This document shows, in pieces, positions 46,049 to 56,800 of a DNA stretch of 64,000 nt. Numbering within the stretch: position 1 is the first letter of the stretch; the number at the start of each line of letters is the position of its first letter. Source of the DNA: an uncultured Pelagibacteraceae bacterium (GTDB taxonomy: Bacteria; Pseudomonadota; Alphaproteobacteria; Pelagibacterales; Pelagibacteraceae); the NCBI GenBank assembly GCA_902556265.1, contig CACDVM010000001.1, forward strand, positions 1 through 64,000. Reading direction: 5' to 3'. A program made the translations under genes and the position numbers. Below the pieces are notes generated by a model. That model saw only the letters and a program-made list of their open reading frames with translations. It had not been told where the DNA came from and made no database searches.

Positions 46049-46768
46049 TTATTTTTTTCTTTTTTTTAAGATTTTATCAAGTTTTGTTAAATTCATGGAT
46101 GAATTAATTGGTATGCCGATATTTGGTTTTTTTTTCAAAAAAATTTTCTTAACATTATTATTTTCTTTAACTGCAAAATTATACACTGATTGTGTTTTCC
46201 CACCTAAGTTTATTATACCTCGCTGATTTATTAATTTGAATAATATTGGTATTACATCTTCATGATAAATAAAGTTTGTCTTTACATTTGTAAAAGCTTT
46301 TTTGTGAACAAATGGTTTTTCTGTCATACAAACTCTTAGAATTAATGAATTTTTATATAGTTGAACAGCTGACTCTCCTCCAAGCTTTGACCAAGCATAA
46401 TTATTTACTGGAAGCAAAGGGTCTTGTTCTTTGTAATTCCCTTTAACACCAGGGTAAACATAATTTGTAGAAAAATATACTAATTTGATATTAAATTTAG
46501 AACTTAATTTTGTAATATTTGAAGTTCCAATGATATTAAGATCTATACTTTTTTCAATTTGTTTATCATGAATTTTCATTGGTCGTGATAACCCCGCCAA
46601 ATGAATTATATAATTTGGTTTTAATTTTTTTAAGAATTTTTCGGATTTTTTAAAATTTAAAATATCTAATTGTTTTTTCGTAGGAAAAAATAATTGATAT
46701 TTTGTTTTATGACTTTTTAAAATTTGTCCAAATCTTCCTGTTCCACCAGTAATAATTATCTTTTTCAT
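46049..46768 (-). CDS. NAD-dependent sugar epimerase/reductase (RmlD-like SDR)
   Basis: Short extended SDR of 239 residues. The nucleotide site GGTGRFGQ lies at the start, HLAGLSRP in the middle, and the catalytic pair is in STNYVYPG and NYAWSKLGGE (Tyr-x3-Lys). It resembles dTDP-4-dehydrorhamnose reductases and may make a nucleotide sugar for the neighbouring transferases. It lacks the full C-terminal substrate domain length of RmlD, so the product is uncertain. Confidence 0.82.
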   Translation of the reverse strand: MKKIIITGGTGRFGQILKSHKTKYQLFFPTKKQLDILNFKKSEKFLKKLKPNYIIHLAGLSRPMKIHDKQIEKSIDLNIIGTSNITKLSSKFNIKLVYFSTNYVYPGVKGNYKEQDPLLPVNNYAWSKLGGESAVQLYKNSLILRVCMTEKPFVHKKAFTNVKTNFIYHEDVIPILFKLINQRGIINLGGKTQSVYNFAVKENNNVKKIFLKKKPNIGIPINSSMNLTKLDKILKKRKK

Positions 46769-46826
46769 TATTTTTTTAATTAATATTTTTGTTAATAATT
46801 TGATTATTAAATTATATAAATAGATT

Positions 46827-47579
46827 ATGCATTATAAATTCCTAAAAAAAATTATAGGTATTATCGGTTTTAAACTAATTGACAAAAATCTTGTAAAAAA
46901 TGAGCGAATATTATCAAGATATTCTGATTTATCTCTCGAGAAATTACTTGATAATTTATTTTTAAATAGTGAATTAAAATCTGTAATACAAATAGGCGCT
47001 AATGATGGACAAAGATTTGATGTCTTGGAAAAGTTTATTAAAAAATATTCTCCATTTGTTATATTCTTAGAGCCCATTAAAAGTTATTTCAATGATTTAA
47101 AAAAAAAATATTCCAATAATAATAATCTTATTTTTGAAAATTTAGCAATTACAGTAAATAATGAAATTAGCCAATTGTATAAAGTAAAAGATGATAAGTT
47201 AAAATATTATGATGAACACGTTATGGGTATATCATCGTTCAAAAAAGAACACTTAATCAAACATGGAATAAAAAAAAATCATATCATTAAAGTTGATGTT
47301 CAATCCATTACAATTAAAAAATTACTACAAAAGCACTCTGTTAAAAATTTAGATTTAATAATGATTGATACTGAAGGTTATGATGGACATATCGTAATTG
47401 ACTTTTTAAAAAATATTGAATTGAGACCAATTATAATCTTTGAATTTATTCATATTAAAAATATGATTTTAGAAGATGCTTTAAAAAAATTAAAAAATAA
47501 AGATTATTTTTTTTTCAAGATTGAAGAAAATATTATTTGTATTCCTAGAGAAAAATCAAAAAACCTTCAACTAAACTAA
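46827..47579 (+). CDS. FkbM family methyltransferase
   Basis: The only plus-strand gene in the glycan block. The 250-residue protein has the SAM site QIGANDGQRFDVLEKF, FLEPIKSYFNDL, NLAIT, and the second FkbM hallmark LDLIMIDTEGYDGHIVIDFL followed by PIIIFEF. Probably O-methylates a surface sugar. It is divergent from the epimerase gene and overlaps the GT17 gene by four bases tail to tail. Confidence 0.85.
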   Translation: MHYKFLKKIIGIIGFKLIDKNLVKNERILSRYSDLSLEKLLDNLFLNSELKSVIQIGANDGQRFDVLEKFIKKYSPFVIFLEPIKSYFNDLKKKYSNNNNLIFENLAITVNNEISQLYKVKDDKLKYYDEHVMGISSFKKEHLIKHGIKKNHIIKVDVQSITIKKLLQKHSVKNLDLIMIDTEGYDGHIVIDFLKNIELRPIIIFEFIHIKNMILEDALKKLKNKDYFFFKIEENIICIPREKSKNLQLN

Positions 47580-48391
47580 TTTAAGATCCAATCTCTTAAA
47601 TTATTTTTGTTTTTAATTATATATTCAGGGAACCTTTTATCTAGATCAATAGGTAGATATACTTCTTCTCTGCCAATTATATCCTGACCTTCCTTAATTC
47701 TTTTCTTTATTTCATCCACATTCAGAAATTTCTCATCAATTTTTTCCTTAAATACATGCGGATCATCTGTCTCACATAAATTTTTATATTTATATAAAAG
47801 TTTTTCAGGATCCTTCAGGTTACAAAAATGCCATCCACCATCTTCTATAATGTTGTTCAATCTAAATTTATCTAAACGCCAAATAGGTCTTTTTTTAAAT
47901 TTGAGATTCCTTAACCATTGTGGTGATTTTAAATATTTTTTCATACATATTCTGCTTCCATACCAAAATGGATTTTTTTGACTGTGCAAGTTAATTTTAT
48001 AATAAAAATGAAGTTGTTTAAATACTGCATATCTCATACTTTTTTTAAAATCTTTAATTTTTTTTGGATTGGGTATTTCATCTAAATCAGAAATAATAAT
48101 TAAATCATCGTCACTTGCTTTTTCAATCCCTCTGTGAATTGCATTTCTCTGGAAATTTTCTCTTAAGTATGGATTTTCTCCATCTGGCAAATCTTCTACT
48201 GGAATATATATTATTTTATTTTTAAACTTACTAAATTTACTTATTTCGAATTTAAAGGGTTTAAAATTATTTTGCCACGTTTTATTTCCTTCTATTATTA
48301 CAAAATAATCAACATAATCATTTAGAATATTCAATCTTAAATCAAGCAAAAGATCTTCATCTAAATAGGAGAAGCAATCAAATATTTTCAT
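47576..48391 (-). CDS. Glycosyltransferase family 17 protein
   Basis: A 271-residue protein. KIFDCFSYLDEDLLLDLRLNIL, VIIEGNKTW, RENFQRNAI, IISDLDEIPNP (the DxD-like metal site) and GGWHFCNLKDPE match GT17, whose animal member adds bisecting GlcNAc; the bacterial products are unknown. The start ATG overlaps the lepA stop as TAATG, so it may be translated by ribosomes finishing lepA. Confidence 0.86.
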   Translation of the reverse strand: MKIFDCFSYLDEDLLLDLRLNILNDYVDYFVIIEGNKTWQNNFKPFKFEISKFSKFKNKIIYIPVEDLPDGENPYLRENFQRNAIHRGIEKASDDDLIIISDLDEIPNPKKIKDFKKSMRYAVFKQLHFYYKINLHSQKNPFWYGSRICMKKYLKSPQWLRNLKFKKRPIWRLDKFRLNNIIEDGGWHFCNLKDPEKLLYKYKNLCETDDPHVFKEKIDEKFLNVDEIKKRIKEGQDIIGREEVYLPIDLDKRFPEYIIKNKNNLRDWILN

Positions 48392-50199
48392 TATTTTTCC
48401 TTACTAATTTTTAAAACTCCAATAAATGCCTCTTGAGGTATTTCAACCCTTCCAAATTGTTTTGACCTTGCTTTACCCTTTTTTTGTTTTTCCAATAATT
48501 TTCTTTTTCTATCTGTTGCACCGCCACCATGTATTTTTGTCAAAACATCTTTTTTAAAACCTTTGATGGTTTCTCTTGCAATTATTTTACCCCCTATAGC
48601 CGCTTGAATTGGTATCATAAAATTATGTCGTGGAATTAAATCTTTTAATTTTTCGCAAACTTCTCTGCCTGTTCTTTGGGCAAAATCTTTATGTATCATC
48701 ATTGCAAGAGCATCAACGGGTTCGCCATTTACTAATATTCCAAGTTTAACTAGATCTCCTTCCTTATGACCAATTATTTCATAATCAAAACTTGCATAAC
48801 CGCTTGTCATTGATTTAATACGATCATTGAAATCAAATACTACCTCATTTAAAGGAAGCTCATAAGTTAAAACAGCTCTATTTCCTGAATAACTAAGATT
48901 AATTTGTATACCTCGTTTATCCTGACATAATTTAATAATTGAACCTAAATATTCATCTGGTGTTATAATTGTTGCTTTGATCCAAGGTTCTTCAATAAAT
49001 TTTATTAACGTCGGATCAGGCAAACTTGAAGGATTTTGTAAATCAATGATATCACCATTATTTAAATTTACCTTGTAAACAACACCTGGAGTAGTTGTAA
49101 GTAAATTTACATCAAACTCTCTTTCTAGTCTTTCAGTAATTATTTCGAGGTGAAGTAAACCTAAGAAACCACATCTAAAACCCAAACCTAATGCTGAAGA
49201 TGACTCGGCCTCAAAAGAAAAACTTGCATCATTTAATTGTAATTTGGCAAGTCCATCTTTCAATTTTTGGTACTCAGAACTATCAACCGGAAAAAGTCCA
49301 CAAAAGACAACTGGTTTACTAGGTTTAAAGCCTGGTAAAACTTTTACTTTTGGTTTTGAGGCATCACAAATTGTGTCTCCAACCTTTGTTTCTGATAAAA
49401 CTTTTATGCCAGTAGTTATAAAACCAATCTCTCCCGCATTTAATTCATTTATGTCTTTCGCTTTGGGGGTAAAAACTCCAACCTTTTCAACTATATAATC
49501 TTGATCTGTAGAAAGCATTTTGATCTTCATGTTTTTAGTTATTTTACCATTTATAACCCTAACTAAGATTACTACTCCTAAGTAAGTATCATACCAACTG
49601 TCAACCAATAAACATTTTAAATCATCATCAGGATTTCCCTTTGGACTAGGCAATCGACTAATAATTTGTTCAAGAATTTCGTCAATTCCTTCACCTGTTT
49701 TTCCTGAGCATGGAACAGCATTTTCTGTATCTATACCAATAACATCTTCAATTTGTTTATTTGTTCTATCTAAATCAGAAGCAGGCAAATCAATCTTATT
49801 TAAGACTGGGATTATTTCATGATTAATATCTAAGGCTTGATAAACGTTTGCTAAAGTTTGTGCTTCTACTCCTTGTGTGCTATCAACTATTAATATTGAC
49901 CCTTCACATGCATAAAGCGATCTACTAACTTCATAACTAAAATCTACATGTCCTGGGGTGTCAATTATATTTAAAATATAATTCTTTCCATTTTTAGATT
50001 TATAATTCAATTTAACTGTTTGTGCTTTTATAGTTATTCCTCTTTCTCTCTCAATATCCATTGAGTCAAGAACTTGTGCTTTCATCTCTCTTTCTGTTAA
50101 ACCACCACACTTATGAATAATTCTATCAGCAATTGTTGATTTACCATGATCAATGTGTGCAATGATTGCAAAATTTCTTATGTTATCAATAGTGCTCAT
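48391..50199 (-). CDS. lepA: Elongation factor 4 (LepA)
   Basis: Ribosomal GTPase proposed to act on stalled or misplaced ribosomes. GTPase motifs are AHIDHGKST, the switch region [16 protein letters not shown] and NKIDLP; the C-terminal LepA-specific domain contains [20 protein letters not shown]. At 602 residues it is complete. pheT ends eight bases upstream, and the GT17 gene overlaps downstream. Confidence 0.97.
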   Translation of the reverse strand: MSTIDNIRNFAIIAHIDHGKSTIADRIIHKCGGLTEREMKAQVLDSMDIERERGITIKAQTVKLNYKSKNGKNYILNIIDTPGHVDFSYEVSRSLYACEGSILIVDSTQGVEAQTLANVYQALDINHEIIPVLNKIDLPASDLDRTNKQIEDVIGIDTENAVPCSGKTGEGIDEILEQIISRLPSPKGNPDDDLKCLLVDSWYDTYLGVVILVRVINGKITKNMKIKMLSTDQDYIVEKVGVFTPKAKDINELNAGEIGFITTGIKVLSETKVGDTICDASKPKVKVLPGFKPSKPVVFCGLFPVDSSEYQKLKDGLAKLQLNDASFSFEAESSSALGLGFRCGFLGLLHLEIITERLEREFDVNLLTTTPGVVYKVNLNNGDIIDLQNPSSLPDPTLIKFIEEPWIKATIITPDEYLGSIIKLCQDKRGIQINLSYSGNRAVLTYELPLNEVVFDFNDRIKSMTSGYASFDYEIIGHKEGDLVKLGILVNGEPVDALAMMIHKDFAQRTGREVCEKLKDLIPRHNFMIPIQAAIGGKIIARETIKGFKKDVLTKIHGGGATDRKRKLLEKQKKGKARSKQFGRVEIPQEAFIGVLKISKEK

Positions 50200-50206
50200 T
50201 TAATTT

Positions 50207-52612
50207 TTAAGATCTAATTTTAGCACCAGTTTTTTTTTCTACAGTTTCAATAATTAGTTTATTTATTTTATCTAAATCATTATCATTCAGTGTTTTTTCA
50301 GACGATTGAATCGTAACGTTAATTGCAATTGATTTTTGACTTTCAGGAATATTTTCTCCTTCATAAACATCAAAAACTCTTACGTTACTAATCAATCTAT
50401 TATCAACAACTGAAATAGCATTTATTAAGTCTTGTGAACTTACATCTTTATTAACTATAAATGCAAAATCTCTCTCAGATTTTTGGTAATCTGAAACTAC
50501 AAATTTCGTTTTTTGATCATTTAATGTTTTTTTTGGTATTTTTAAGTTATCTAAAAAAATTTCAAATCCTACAAGAGACTCGGTTTTTATATCTATTGCT
50601 TTTAAAATATTAGGATGGATCTCTCCGAAATAAGCGGCTACTTGATCTTTTCCTCTGTTTAAAAACAACCTACCTGATTTACCTGGATGATAATAATTGG
50701 GTGTTTCTCTATCTATAAAAAAATTATCAGAGTTATAACCAGCCTCAACTAAAGTTTGAACCACGTCTCTTTTTACATCAAATACATCAACATTTCTCTC
50801 ATTTTCAATCCAAGATAATCTATTTTTTTTTCCAGCTGACAAACCACAAACTACAGTGCTTTGTTCACCAGGATTTGAGCCCTTAAAGATAGGACCTATT
50901 TCAAATATTGATATATCTTTAAAACCTCTATCAAGATTTTTACTCATATACATACTTAAATTTGAAAATATTGAGTTTCTTAAAACCCCCAATTCAGAGC
51001 TTATAGGATTTACTATTTTAATTTCTTTTTCATCTCCTTTAAAGTTTTTGTTATAATTTGAGTCTGTAAATGACCATGTAATTGCCTCTAAATATCCTTT
51101 CGAAGCAATTGATCTTTGTAAAAAATGAAATAACTTTTGAGTTTGAGTTAAAGTGGATTTAGATCTTTCTTTTATTGGATCTATAGTTGCTATTTTATTA
51201 TAGCCGCTTATTCTTACTAGCTCCTCTATAATATCTATTTCTTGTGAAATATCAGGTCTCCAAGACGGAATAGTTAATTTTAAATTTTTTTTATCTTTTT
51301 TTATTTTAAAACCAAGATTTTCTAAAATTTTAATCATTTCTTTAATAGAAATTTTGAAACCAGATATCTTTTCAAATAAATTGGTATCAAATTTGATAAT
51401 TTTACTTTTATAAGTTTCTATTTTTTGAATATCTATTTTGCTGATTTCTCCACCACAAATTTCTTTTATTAATAATGCTGCTTTATTTAAACCTGACTCA
51501 ATAGATAATGGATCAATACCTCTTTCAAATCTAAACTTTGCATCAGTATCGAGATTTAACTTTTTTGCAGTATTTCTTATTGATCTTGGATCAAAATAAG
51601 CTGACTCTAACAGTATATTTTTAGTATCAAATTCTGTTCCTGATCTAATTCCTCCAATAATTCCACCTAGTCCCAAAACTCCTTTGTTATCACTTATAAC
51701 ACACATGCCCTTTTCTAATTTATAATTTTTATTATCTAGAGCAGTAAATTCTTCTCCAGAATTAGACTCTCGAACAATTATACCTTTTTCAATTTTATCA
51801 GCATCATATGCGTGTAGTGGACGATTTATATCAAGCATAACATAATTTGTAATATCAACTATTGCAGAAATTGGTTTTTGACCAATTGAAATTAATTTAT
51901 CCTTAAGCCATTTTGGACTTTCTATATTTTTTACATTTGTAATCAAACAACTTCCGAAAGCATTACATCCTTGGTTTTTTTCTTTACTAATTTTAACTTT
52001 TAAAGTTTGTTTTTTTTTAGATTTAATTTCTTTTTCTTTATATTCCAGTAATTTTCCAAAACCTGAAGCAGCGAGATCTCTAGCTATTCCTCTTACACCA
52101 AGACAATCTGGTCTATTAGGTGTTATTGATAAATCAATAAGATTAGATTTTGATTTTGAGAAATAACTCTTACCAATACTTTTTTCATATTTAGTTGACA
52201 ATTCAGTTATTCCATCACTTTCTTCAGACAAATTTAATTCAGAATCTGAACAAAGCATTCCGTAAGACGTAACACCTCTAATTTTAGCTGTTACTAGTTT
52301 TGTTTTAGTTTTTGGAATAGTTGCCCCCGGAGGTGCATATATAGTAATTAGTCCTTTTCTTGCATTTGCAGCTCCACAAACAACTTTTATAAATTCTTTC
52401 TCCCCAACATTAACATCACAAACTTTAAGTCTATCAGCATTAGGGTGTTTTTCAGTTTTAATAATTTTTGCAACTTTAAATAATTCATTGTCAGCAGAAA
52501 GACTTTCTACACTTTCTACTTCTAATCCTATATTAGTAAGTTGATCTAAAAGATGTTTTTCTTTCAGACTAGTTTTTAAATGATCTTGAAGCCAATCAAA
52601 TGTGATTTTCAT
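50207..52612 (-). CDS. pheT: Phenylalanine-tRNA ligase beta subunit
   Basis: Large subunit of the heterotetrameric synthetase, 801 residues. Domains in order: N-terminal OB/EMAP-like tRNA-binding part ([18 protein letters not shown]), B3/B4 editing domain (about 215-370, [21 protein letters not shown]), B5 domain with [16 protein letters not shown], catalytic-like part, and a C-terminal ferredoxin-like anticodon domain (SERDFAFIV). It shares a four-base overlap with pheS. Confidence 0.97.
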   Translation of the reverse strand: MKITFDWLQDHLKTSLKEKHLLDQLTNIGLEVESVESLSADNELFKVAKIIKTEKHPNADRLKVCDVNVGEKEFIKVVCGAANARKGLITIYAPPGATIPKTKTKLVTAKIRGVTSYGMLCSDSELNLSEESDGITELSTKYEKSIGKSYFSKSKSNLIDLSITPNRPDCLGVRGIARDLAASGFGKLLEYKEKEIKSKKKQTLKVKISKEKNQGCNAFGSCLITNVKNIESPKWLKDKLISIGQKPISAIVDITNYVMLDINRPLHAYDADKIEKGIIVRESNSGEEFTALDNKNYKLEKGMCVISDNKGVLGLGGIIGGIRSGTEFDTKNILLESAYFDPRSIRNTAKKLNLDTDAKFRFERGIDPLSIESGLNKAALLIKEICGGEISKIDIQKIETYKSKIIKFDTNLFEKISGFKISIKEMIKILENLGFKIKKDKKNLKLTIPSWRPDISQEIDIIEELVRISGYNKIATIDPIKERSKSTLTQTQKLFHFLQRSIASKGYLEAITWSFTDSNYNKNFKGDEKEIKIVNPISSELGVLRNSIFSNLSMYMSKNLDRGFKDISIFEIGPIFKGSNPGEQSTVVCGLSAGKKNRLSWIENERNVDVFDVKRDVVQTLVEAGYNSDNFFIDRETPNYYHPGKSGRLFLNRGKDQVAAYFGEIHPNILKAIDIKTESLVGFEIFLDNLKIPKKTLNDQKTKFVVSDYQKSERDFAFIVNKDVSSQDLINAISVVDNRLISNVRVFDVYEGENIPESQKSIAINVTIQSSEKTLNDNDLDKINKLIIETVEKKTGAKIRS

Positions 52613-53676
52613 CTGCTAAGGCCTCTATAGTTTGTTGGTACATCCAAAGGATCAAATCCAAAATGATTTAACCATCTATAATCACAATCAAAAAATGCTC
52701 TTAAGTCATTAATGCCGTATTTAAGCATTGCTAATCTATCTATTCCAATGCCAAATGCATATCCTTGGAACTTTATTGGGTCAACTTTTACATTTTTTAA
52801 AACATTCGGATGAACCATCCCACATCCTAAAATTTCTAACCATTGATCTCCTTCTCCTATTATTATTTTTCCATCTTTAATTTCGTATCCTATATCAACT
52901 TCGGCAGACGGTTCCGTAAAAGGAAAATGACTTGGTCTAAATCTCATTTTTAATTTGTCTACTTCAAAAAATTCTTTTATAAAATAACTTAAACATCCTT
53001 TTAAGTGACCCATGTTAATGTTTTTATCTATATGCAGACCTTCAACTTGATGAAACATAGGAGCATGTGTTTGATCACTATCTGATCTATAAGTTCTTCC
53101 AGGTGCAATAATCTTAAAAGGTGGTTTGTCTTTCAACATAGTTCTAATTTGAACTGGAGAAGTATGTGTTCGTAATAGTTTTTCTTTTTTTTCATCTAAA
53201 TAGAAAGTATCGTGCATATCTCTTGCTGGATGATTGTCAGGAGTATTTAATGCTGTAAAGTTGTTATATTCATTTTCAACATCTGGACCTTCCTCAACGC
53301 TAAATCCTATTTCAGAAAAAATAGATGATATCTCGTCAATCGTTTGTGAAACTGGATGAATTTTACCTCTAACAAAAGATCTTTCGGGTAAAGTTATATC
53401 AATTTTTTCTTTTTCTAATCTTTTATTAATTTCTGCATTTTCAACTTCACTTATTTTTGAGTTAATTAAATCTTGTAACTCATCTTTTAGAAGATTTAAG
53501 TCAGATGCAAATTTTTTTCTTTCGGACTCTGCGATTGTACCAATATTTTTAAATTGTGATGAAACTAGTCCATTTTTACCAAATAGATCTGATTTAATTT
53601 GATTTATTTCCGAAAGATTTAATTTCCCTGTGAGTTTTGTAAGAAATTCATCTTTTATTTTTTTAAGATCAGACAT
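52609..53676 (-). CDS. pheS: Phenylalanine-tRNA ligase alpha subunit
   Basis: Catalytic subunit, 355 residues. It has an N-terminal coiled coil (about 1-85), motif 2 ([23 protein letters not shown]), [16 protein letters not shown] and motif 3 ([14 protein letters not shown]). It lies 43 bases after rplT and overlaps pheT, giving the common infC-rpmI-rplT-pheS-pheT order. Confidence 0.97.
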   Translation of the reverse strand: MSDLKKIKDEFLTKLTGKLNLSEINQIKSDLFGKNGLVSSQFKNIGTIAESERKKFASDLNLLKDELQDLINSKISEVENAEINKRLEKEKIDITLPERSFVRGKIHPVSQTIDEISSIFSEIGFSVEEGPDVENEYNNFTALNTPDNHPARDMHDTFYLDEKKEKLLRTHTSPVQIRTMLKDKPPFKIIAPGRTYRSDSDQTHAPMFHQVEGLHIDKNINMGHLKGCLSYFIKEFFEVDKLKMRFRPSHFPFTEPSAEVDIGYEIKDGKIIIGEGDQWLEILGCGMVHPNVLKNVKVDPIKFQGYAFGIGIDRLAMLKYGINDLRAFFDCDYRWLNHFGFDPLDVPTNYRGLSR

Positions 53677-53719
53677 TTTTACAGATTATTTCTTCAGAGA
53701 AATAAAACAATAGTGAAGA

Positions 53720-54076
53720 TTAATTTAAAGCAGATTGTGCTTTTTGAACAATAGTTTTAAAGGCTTCTGGGCTATCGTACGCTATCTCAGCTAGAATTTT
53801 TCTGTCAATTTTAATTCCACTTTTATTTAATCCATTAATAAACCTAGAGTAAGTCAATCCTTCTGCTCGCACACCTGCATTAATTCTCTGTATCCATAAA
53901 GATTTAAAATCTCTCTTTTTATTTCTTCTATCCCTATATGCATACTGCATAGCTTTTTCCATAGCCTGCTTTGCTACTCTGATCGTGTTCTTCCTTCTTC
54001 CCCATTGCCCTTTAACAGCTTTTAAAACTTTTTTGTGCTTAGCTCTACTAGTTACACCTCTTTTTACTCTTGCCAT
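53720..54076 (-). CDS. rplT: 50S ribosomal protein L20
   Basis: A 118-residue assembly protein of the large subunit. [56 protein letters not shown] and the ending are classic. It follows rpmI by one base. L20 represses this operon in some bacteria, but I see no L20-binding fold in the leader. Confidence 0.97.
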   Translation of the reverse strand: MARVKRGVTSRAKHKKVLKAVKGQWGRRKNTIRVAKQAMEKAMQYAYRDRRNKKRDFKSLWIQRINAGVRAEGLTYSRFINGLNKSGIKIDRKILAEIAYDSPEAFKTIVQKAQSALN

Positions 54077-54077
54077 T

Positions 54078-54284
54078 TTAACCTCTCAAACTGTATGGCA
54101 TATACGACTTAACAATTTTTCCATCTTGTTTAGACATCGTAGTTGTGCCTCTTAATTTTCTAATTTGCGAATTCGTTCTCTTAATCATTCCATGCCTTTT
54201 ACCAGCCTGAGCCATTATTACTTTACCTCTTGCTGATATCTTAAATCTTTTTTTTGCTGAGCTTTTTGTTTTAAGTTTTGGCAT
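54078..54284 (-). CDS. rpmI: 50S ribosomal protein L35
   Basis: A 68-residue basic protein with [22 protein letters not shown] at the start and the family's AGKRHGM segment. It lies 53 bases after infC, the longest gap in this operon. Confidence 0.96.
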   Translation of the reverse strand: MPKLKTKSSAKKRFKISARGKVIMAQAGKRHGMIKRTNSQIRKLRGTTTMSKQDGKIVKSYMPYSLRG

Positions 54285-54334
54285 AATTGTGCGAGTTTAT
54301 ACAAAGAATGGTGAAAATTTACAACCTATATTAA

Positions 54335-54348
54335 AGCCTATAAAGGCT
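54335..54348 (-). other. Small hairpin over the infC stop codon
   Basis: AGCCT and AGGCT pair around ATAA; the infC stop TAG (54340-54338) lies in it. On the minus strand a short T-containing run follows. It could be a weak attenuator between infC and rpmI or of no function. Confidence 0.25.
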
Positions 54349-54883
54349 GAATTACCATTATCATTTGCTTCCCATCAAATTTTGGATGAAGCTCTACCTT
54401 GCCAATATCTTTCATATCCTCTTTAATTTTGCTCATTAATTCATTGCCTAAATGTGAGTGTTGAAGTTCACGACCCTTAAACCTTATTGTAAATTTGACT
54501 TTATCACCTTTTGCAATAAATTTTTTTGCATTTTTAACTTTAAACTCATAATCGTGAGTTTCTGTAACTGGTCTCATTTTAATTTCTTTAAGAGCAATAA
54601 TTTTTTGTTTCTTTTTTGCGAGATTGGCCTTTTTTTGAGCATCATATTTAAATTTTCCCATATCCATTATTTTGCAAACTGGAGGATTTGCATTTGGAGC
54701 AATTTCAATTAAATCGAGCCCTTGATTTTTTGCCATTGAAATAGCCTCATTTGTATTAAGAGTTCCTAAATTTTCTCCATCACTTGCTATAACTTGAACC
54801 TCTGGAGACGAGATTCTATTATTAGATCTTGGACCACGATCTTTAGTTCGTCTTTGAAAATAATTTTGTTTGAAATCTACCAC
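54338..54883 (-). CDS. infC: Translation initiation factor IF-3
   Basis: Checks the start codon and keeps subunits apart. The 181-residue protein has the N-domain SPEVQVIASDGENLGTL, GLDLIEIAPNANPPVCKIMD, the linker and the C-domain KGDKVKFTIRFKGRELQH. The start is GTG at 54883, directly after the thrS stop TAA; no ATT or ATC start of the kind used for autoregulation in E. coli is seen in this frame. Confidence 0.96.
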   Translation of the reverse strand: MVDFKQNYFQRRTKDRGPRSNNRISSPEVQVIASDGENLGTLNTNEAISMAKNQGLDLIEIAPNANPPVCKIMDMGKFKYDAQKKANLAKKKQKIIALKEIKMRPVTETHDYEFKVKNAKKFIAKGDKVKFTIRFKGRELQHSHLGNELMSKIKEDMKDIGKVELHPKFDGKQMIMVIQPL

Positions 54884-56800
54884 TTAATTTGAAGATGCTT
54901 TATTTAAAGCAGAGAATGTTTTTAAAAATGTTTTTAATTCCATATTTTCTTGTTTATTAGTATCCAATCTTCTAATGGTTACTGAGTTAGAGTCAACTTC
55001 TTTTTTTCCACAAATTAATAAAAGAGGTATTTTAGCTAACGAATGATCTCTAATTTTATAATTTAAATTCTGATTTTTTAAATCAACAACTGAACTAATG
55101 CCAACTTGTTTAATTTGATCAGATACTTTAATAGCATAATCATTAAAATCTTCTGAAATTGGAATTACAACTGTTTGTAATGGTGAAATCCAAAATGGAA
55201 ATTTTCCAGCATAATTTTCTATTAATATTCCAATGAATCTTTCAAGAGAACCAAACAGTGCTCTATGTAACATTACTGGAACTTTTTTTGTTCCATCTTT
55301 ATCAACATAAGAGGCACCTAATCTACCAGGCAAATTAAAATCGACCTGTAAAGTGCCACACTGCCAATCTCTTCCAATTGCATCCCTTAAGACAAACTCA
55401 ATTTTTGGTCCATAAAATGCACCTTCACCTTTATTGATTGAATATTCTAACTTAGTTACTTTTACAGCTTTTAATAGTGCGGCTTCTGCTTTATCCCACA
55501 CATTATCATCGCCAACTCTCAACTCTGGTCTATCAGAATATTTAAGGATAACATTTTCAAAACCAAGATCTTTATAAATTTCTAAAATAAGATTAGTCAC
55601 AGTCAAACATTCCTCGGTTATCTGATCTTCGGTACAAAATATGTGAGCATCATCTTGAGTGAAAGCTCTTACTCTTAAAAGGCCATGAAGTGCTCCTGAT
55701 GGTTCATATCTATGAACTTTTCCAAACTCAGACATCTTTAGTGGTAAATCTTTATAACTTTTTAAACCTTGATTAAAAACTTCTACACAGCCTGGACAAT
55801 TCATTGGTTTAATTGCAAATATTTTTTCATCAGGAGTAGTTGAGGTATACATGTTTGCTCCAAACTTTTCCCAATGTCCAGATTTTTCCCATAAACTTCT
55901 ATCTAAAACTTCTGGAGTATTTATTTCTTTATACCCTGCAATATCTTGCTTCATTCTCATATAATTAATTAATTTTTGAAATAAAGCCCAACCCTTCTCA
56001 TGCCAAAAAACTGATCCTGGACTTTCTTCTCTAAAGTGGAACAAGTCCATTTCTTTACCTAATTTTCTATGATCTCTTTTTTCAGCTTCTTCTATTCTCT
56101 CTAAATAAACATCTAAATCTTTTTGACTTGCCCAACTTGTTCCATATATTCTTTGTAGCATTTCATTGTTTGAATCACCCCTCCAGTAAGCTCCAGAAAC
56201 TTTTGTTAATTTGAAAAATTTTCCAACTTTTCCTGTTGAAGATAAATGTGGTCCTCTACATAAATCATGCCAGTCTCCATGAAAATAAATGGATACTTCC
56301 TCACCTTTTGGAATACTTTCAATCAATTCAGCTTTGTATAATTCACCTTTTTTTTTGAAATGAGTAATTGCTTTGTCTCTACTCCAAACCTCTCTTTTTG
56401 TTTTTTCATCTCTATCAACTATCTCTCTCATTTTTTCTTCAATCTTCTTTAAATCTTCCTCTGTAAAAGGTTCTTTTCTTGCAAAATCATAATAAAAGCC
56501 ATTTTCAATTACTGGTCCTATTGTAACTTGAGTTCCTGGAAATAATTCTTGAACTGCCATAGCAAGTATATGTGCAGTATCATGTCTAATCGTTTCAAGT
56601 CCTTCAGCATTTTTTGAAGTAAAGATCTTTACTGAACAATTTTTTTCAATTACAAAATCTAAATCTTTTAGTTTCCCATCAACACTAATAACCATTGCTT
56701 GTTTGGCCAGTGATTTACTAATCTTTTCAGCTACTTCTAATCCAGTAACTTTTTTTGGAAAATCTAAATTGTTTCCGTCTGGTAATGTAATAATAGGCAT
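54884..56800 (-). CDS. thrS: Threonine-tRNA ligase
   Basis: Class II synthetase of 638 residues. Domains in order: N-terminal TGS (MPIITLPDGN), editing domain with HDTAHILAMAVQELF and its later Cys-His site (CRGPHL), class II core with MNCPGCVEVFNQ, RYEPSGALHGLLRVRAFTQDDAHIFC and the zinc residues, and the anticodon domain starting WISPLQTVVIPIS. It is flanked without gaps by infC and the glycosyltransferase gene. Confidence 0.97.
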   Translation of the reverse strand: MPIITLPDGNNLDFPKKVTGLEVAEKISKSLAKQAMVISVDGKLKDLDFVIEKNCSVKIFTSKNAEGLETIRHDTAHILAMAVQELFPGTQVTIGPVIENGFYYDFARKEPFTEEDLKKIEEKMREIVDRDEKTKREVWSRDKAITHFKKKGELYKAELIESIPKGEEVSIYFHGDWHDLCRGPHLSSTGKVGKFFKLTKVSGAYWRGDSNNEMLQRIYGTSWASQKDLDVYLERIEEAEKRDHRKLGKEMDLFHFREESPGSVFWHEKGWALFQKLINYMRMKQDIAGYKEINTPEVLDRSLWEKSGHWEKFGANMYTSTTPDEKIFAIKPMNCPGCVEVFNQGLKSYKDLPLKMSEFGKVHRYEPSGALHGLLRVRAFTQDDAHIFCTEDQITEECLTVTNLILEIYKDLGFENVILKYSDRPELRVGDDNVWDKAEAALLKAVKVTKLEYSINKGEGAFYGPKIEFVLRDAIGRDWQCGTLQVDFNLPGRLGASYVDKDGTKKVPVMLHRALFGSLERFIGILIENYAGKFPFWISPLQTVVIPISEDFNDYAIKVSDQIKQVGISSVVDLKNQNLNYKIRDHSLAKIPLLLICGKKEVDSNSVTIRRLDTNKQENMELKTFLKTFSALNKASSN

